Positions 30,127 through 32,415 of a DNA stretch of 32,415 nucleotides are shown here, one piece after another (position 1 is the first letter of the stretch; every line of letters begins with the position of its first letter). The DNA lies in NCBI GenBank assembly GCA_035294325.1, contig DATGLE010000056.1:1-32415 (forward strand). Reading direction: 5' to 3'. A program made the translations under genes and the position numbers. The DNA comes from DATGLE01 sp035294325 (GTDB lineage: Bacteria > Chloroflexota > Ktedonobacteria > Ktedonobacterales > Ktedonobacteraceae). The notes under the pieces were generated by a model that was not told the origin of the DNA, ran no database searches, and saw nothing but the letters and a program-made list of their open reading frames with translations.

Positions 30127-32302
30127 GGGCGACCTCCTGCTCCTGCGTGCGTATGCCCTGCATGCCAAGATCTTCCCAGGTGAGACCTGCGTAGAAGGGA
30201 TTGCTATCGGCAATCTCCAACAAGATGTCACGCGGGCTGGTGTAGTTCCAGCGCTGGCCGAGGTAGCGCGCCAGGGCAATCAGGATCTCCCAGTCGGCCT
30301 TTGCTCCCGGCAGGGCGCGCAGGGCACGACGGATCGCCTGGACATGGTGATCGACGTTGGTCATGCTGCCATCTTTTTCGGCGAAGGTGACGGCGGGCAA
30401 GATCACGTCGGCGTGCTGCGCCGTCTCCGTCATAGCGATATCCTGCACCACCAGGAACTCCAGCGACTCCGGCAATGACGCGCCCTGCGGCAGATGGCGC
30501 ACGGGGTTCGCCCCCATGACATAGAGCGCCTTGATCCGAGGGCTGCTCAACATTTCGGTATAGGTCAGGCCAGCTTCGGGAGGGGGCTGGTAGCCGGGCA
30601 GCGCATCGGGCAGGACGCCCATATCACGGGCGCCAAGCGAGTTGGCATCCTCAAAGAGCGGGCCGACGCCGGCGCCGGGCTTGCCGATATTGCCGGTGAT
30701 CACAGCGAGCGCTTGCAGGTCGGCGGCCAGATCTTCACAGCCGGGATCGAGCGTCGCCATCTCATCGTAAAGGATAATCGCGCCCTTTGCGCCAGCGATT
30801 TCGGCTGCGACCTGCCTGAGTTGCTCCGCAGTCGCGGCACCGAACGCGGCCTCAGCGGCATTGATGGCGCTCTGCTCATTCCGCACTCTCGCGCGCAGGT
30901 CCGTGTACTCATCGGCCTGCAAGGTCCTGTTCTCCAGCGCGTAGTTGAGCAGCAGCTTCGCCGCCGCACCCGCGCCATGCTGCGGGATCGTGATCTTGCG
31001 CAGGCTGTACACGTCACTGGCCTCGAAGCGATCAAGCTCGGTGGTCTCAGAGTTGACAATGAAGATCTTCGCTCCGGCGCGCATGGCCTTTTTGATGCGC
31101 AGGTTGAGAATGGGCTGGCGCTGGTAGGGATCGGAGGCGACCAGCACGATATGCGAAGCCTTCTCCAGATCCGCGATGCTACTGGTCATCATCCAGGGCC
31201 TGCCGGTCAGGCTATCGCGCGGACCGGGGAAATGGCCGTGGTGATGGTCAACGTTGGGCGTACCGATGACCTGGCGCAGCAGTTTCTGGAAGAGATACGC
31301 TTCCTCGTTGGTGGTGCGCGTCGAGCCGATGCCGCCAATCGCCTGCGCCCCGTGTTTCGCGATGATATCTCTGAGATGCGTGGCGATATAGGCGAAGGCT
31401 TCATCCCAACCGGCGGTGACGAATTTGCCGCCGCGCTTGATGAGCGGTGTGCGCAGGCGCTCCGGGTTGTTGACGAAGCCGAAATCCCAGCGCCCACGGT
31501 TGCACAACCAGCCATCGTCGATCTCGTCGTTGGTGCGCGACATCAGGCGCATGATACGGTCAACGCGCACATCGATGCGGGCGTTGCAGCCAACGCTACA
31601 GTTGTTGCAGACGCTCGGTACGTGCTTCAATTCCCACGGGCGCGCCTTGAAGCGGTAGCTTACGGCGGTCAGTGCGCCGACAGGACAGATCTCAACGGTG
31701 TTGCCGGAGAAGATCGAATCGAAGGCATGACCGGGCGCCGTGCCTACCTCCATTTTATAGCCGCGTGAGATCATCACGAGGCCATTATCCATTGAGATTT
31801 CGGAGCTGAAACGCGTGCAGCGCTGGCAGAGGATGCAGCGCTCACGATCAAGCAAGACATCCTCACTCACCGGGATCGGCTTCTGAAAGTGGCGCTTGTA
31901 GAGGTCGAAGCGCGTGCCGCCGGGTCCGTGACGCAGCGTGAAATCTTGCAAATCGCATTCGCCGCCCTTGTCGCAGATGGGACAATCGAGCGGATGATTG
32001 ATGAGCAGGAATTCGAGGGTGCCGCGCCGCGCCTTGAGCACCTTCGGCGTATTGGTATGGACGACCATGCCCTCGCTAACAGGCGTTGTGCAGGCCGTCT
32101 GTGGCGGCTTGGGCAGCTTTTCGATCTCGACAAAGCACATGCGGCACGCGCCCAGCGGCGGCATTTTTGGATGATAGCAATAGATAGGGATTTCGATGCC
32201 GGCTTTTTGCGCTGCCGCCCACACCAGCGTTCCGGGTGGAACTTCGACGGGGATGCCGTCAATGGTGAGGTGTACTAGTTCGTCCTTTTTTTCTTCTGGC
32301 AT
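30116..32302 (-). CDS. nuoG: NADH-quinone oxidoreductase subunit G
   Basis: Largest peripheral-arm subunit, 728 residues. The 2Fe-2S cluster N1b ligands are C42, C53, C56, C71; the His-ligated cluster N5 has H103, C107, C110, C116; N4 has C156, C159, C162, C206. A further set C232, C235, C239, C267 has the spacing of the optional N7 cluster of E. coli NuoG. From ~residue 225 on the fold is molybdopterin-oxidoreductase-like but without Mo binding expected. The start lacks a strong SD (AGGTAG, 7 nt upstream). It is the first nuo gene in the window; earlier subunits should lie to the right. Confidence 0.96.
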   Translation of the reverse strand: MPEEKKDELVHLTIDGIPVEVPPGTLVWAAAQKAGIEIPIYCYHPKMPPLGACRMCFVEIEKLPKPPQTACTTPVSEGMVVHTNTPKVLKARRGTLEFLLINHPLDCPICDKGGECDLQDFTLRHGPGGTRFDLYKRHFQKPIPVSEDVLLDRERCILCQRCTRFSSEISMDNGLVMISRGYKMEVGTAPGHAFDSIFSGNTVEICPVGALTAVSYRFKARPWELKHVPSVCNNCSVGCNARIDVRVDRIMRLMSRTNDEIDDGWLCNRGRWDFGFVNNPERLRTPLIKRGGKFVTAGWDEAFAYIATHLRDIIAKHGAQAIGGIGSTRTTNEEAYLFQKLLRQVIGTPNVDHHHGHFPGPRDSLTGRPWMMTSSIADLEKASHIVLVASDPYQRQPILNLRIKKAMRAGAKIFIVNSETTELDRFEASDVYSLRKITIPQHGAGAAAKLLLNYALENRTLQADEYTDLRARVRNEQSAINAAEAAFGAATAEQLRQVAAEIAGAKGAIILYDEMATLDPGCEDLAADLQALAVITGNIGKPGAGVGPLFEDANSLGARDMGVLPDALPGYQPPPEAGLTYTEMLSSPRIKALYVMGANPVRHLPQGASLPESLEFLVVQDIAMTETAQHADVILPAVTFAEKDGSMTNVDHHVQAIRRALRALPGAKADWEILIALARYLGQRWNYTSPRDILLEIADSNPFYAGLTWEDLGMQGIRTQEQEVAHAS

Positions 32303-32415
32303 TTTATTTCTACCTGATTAATTAACCTCATCTGCATGTTGCTTTCCTGGCTCCTCGCGCCTGCGGCGGGCACCGTCCAGCACCCCACCCGGTAGGGGCC
32401 GGATTTATCCGCCCG
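32303..32415. other. Upstream flank of nuoG at the window edge
   Basis: After a short AT-rich leader, GC-rich palindromic sequence (GCGCCTGCGGCGGGC) and the start of what looks like another repeat (GTAGGGGCCGGATTTATCCG) run into the edge. No coding sequence is visible. Confidence 0.4.

Noticed and set aside
30127..30279. N-terminal extension of NuoH
   Set aside because: It overlaps the end of nuoG out of phase; ATG 30126 gives the normal NuoH start.
30494..31768. Long plus-strand open frame (424 codons) opposite nuoG
   Set aside because: It mirrors the codon pattern of nuoG, has low-complexity composition and no recognisable domain; GC-rich codon use opens antisense frames. The same applies to 406-1095, 7141-8139, 8945-9859, 10465-11181 and 19205-19912.

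Overview
The window looks like chromosome of a GC-rich, free-living heterotroph from the Chloroflexota, probably the Ktedonobacteria. This is inferred from the mix of a transmembrane Ser/Thr kinase, a type 2 isopentenyl-diphosphate isomerase, a CIRCE-controlled groESL, a complex I operon with Ala/Pro-rich subunit tails, and many GC-rich palindromic intergenic repeats. No search was possible, so the taxonomic placement is tentative. There is no phage, transposase gene or CRISPR array.

Layout. Positions 1-5.5 kb hold an enolase-superfamily epimerase (minus strand, with an apparent 1-nt frameshift near its start), a receptor-type Ser/Thr kinase (plus), a DUF1611/DgcN-type protein and a SAM methyltransferase (both minus). 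The epimerase and the DUF1611 protein match the two-enzyme D-glutamate route DgcN plus DgcA. Positions 5.8-6.9 kb hold a small membrane protein and MobA (plus). Positions 7.0-11.1 kb hold a tight minus-strand operon, purB - GT-C glycosyltransferase - idi2. Two tandem tRNA-Ser genes (CGA, GGA) follow at 11.3-11.5 kb. Positions 11.6-14.0 kb hold a minus-strand cluster: VOC protein, ArfB-like release factor, PPOX-family protein and MDR quinone oxidoreductase. Positions 14.1-16.4 kb hold groES-groEL behind a sigma70-like promoter and a CIRCE operator. An ArsR-type regulator (plus) and an MFS transporter (minus) converge on a bidirectional terminator at 17.27 kb. Positions 18.6-19.1 kb are non-coding and rich in hairpins. 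An S9 prolyl-oligopeptidase-type peptidase (minus) lies at 19.1-21.0 kb.

From 21.1 kb to the right edge lies the distal part of a complex I operon on the minus strand, in transcription order nuoG-H-[PIN toxin-antitoxin pair]-I-J-K-L-M-N. The earlier subunits are presumably outside the window to the right. The toxin-antitoxin pair sits inside the operon between nuoH and nuoI, with its own promoter-like sequence.

The most unusual signals are non-coding: (i) a repeat family of 23-24-nt inverted arms around a 26-nt spacer, seen twice, once inside the long groES leader; (ii) a composite element in which conserved GC-rich modules flank long perfect hairpins whose arm sequences are unrelated between copies; (iii) imperfect hairpins whose every mismatch becomes a G-U pair on the strand that is transcribed; and (iv) a complex foldable region at 18848-18967.
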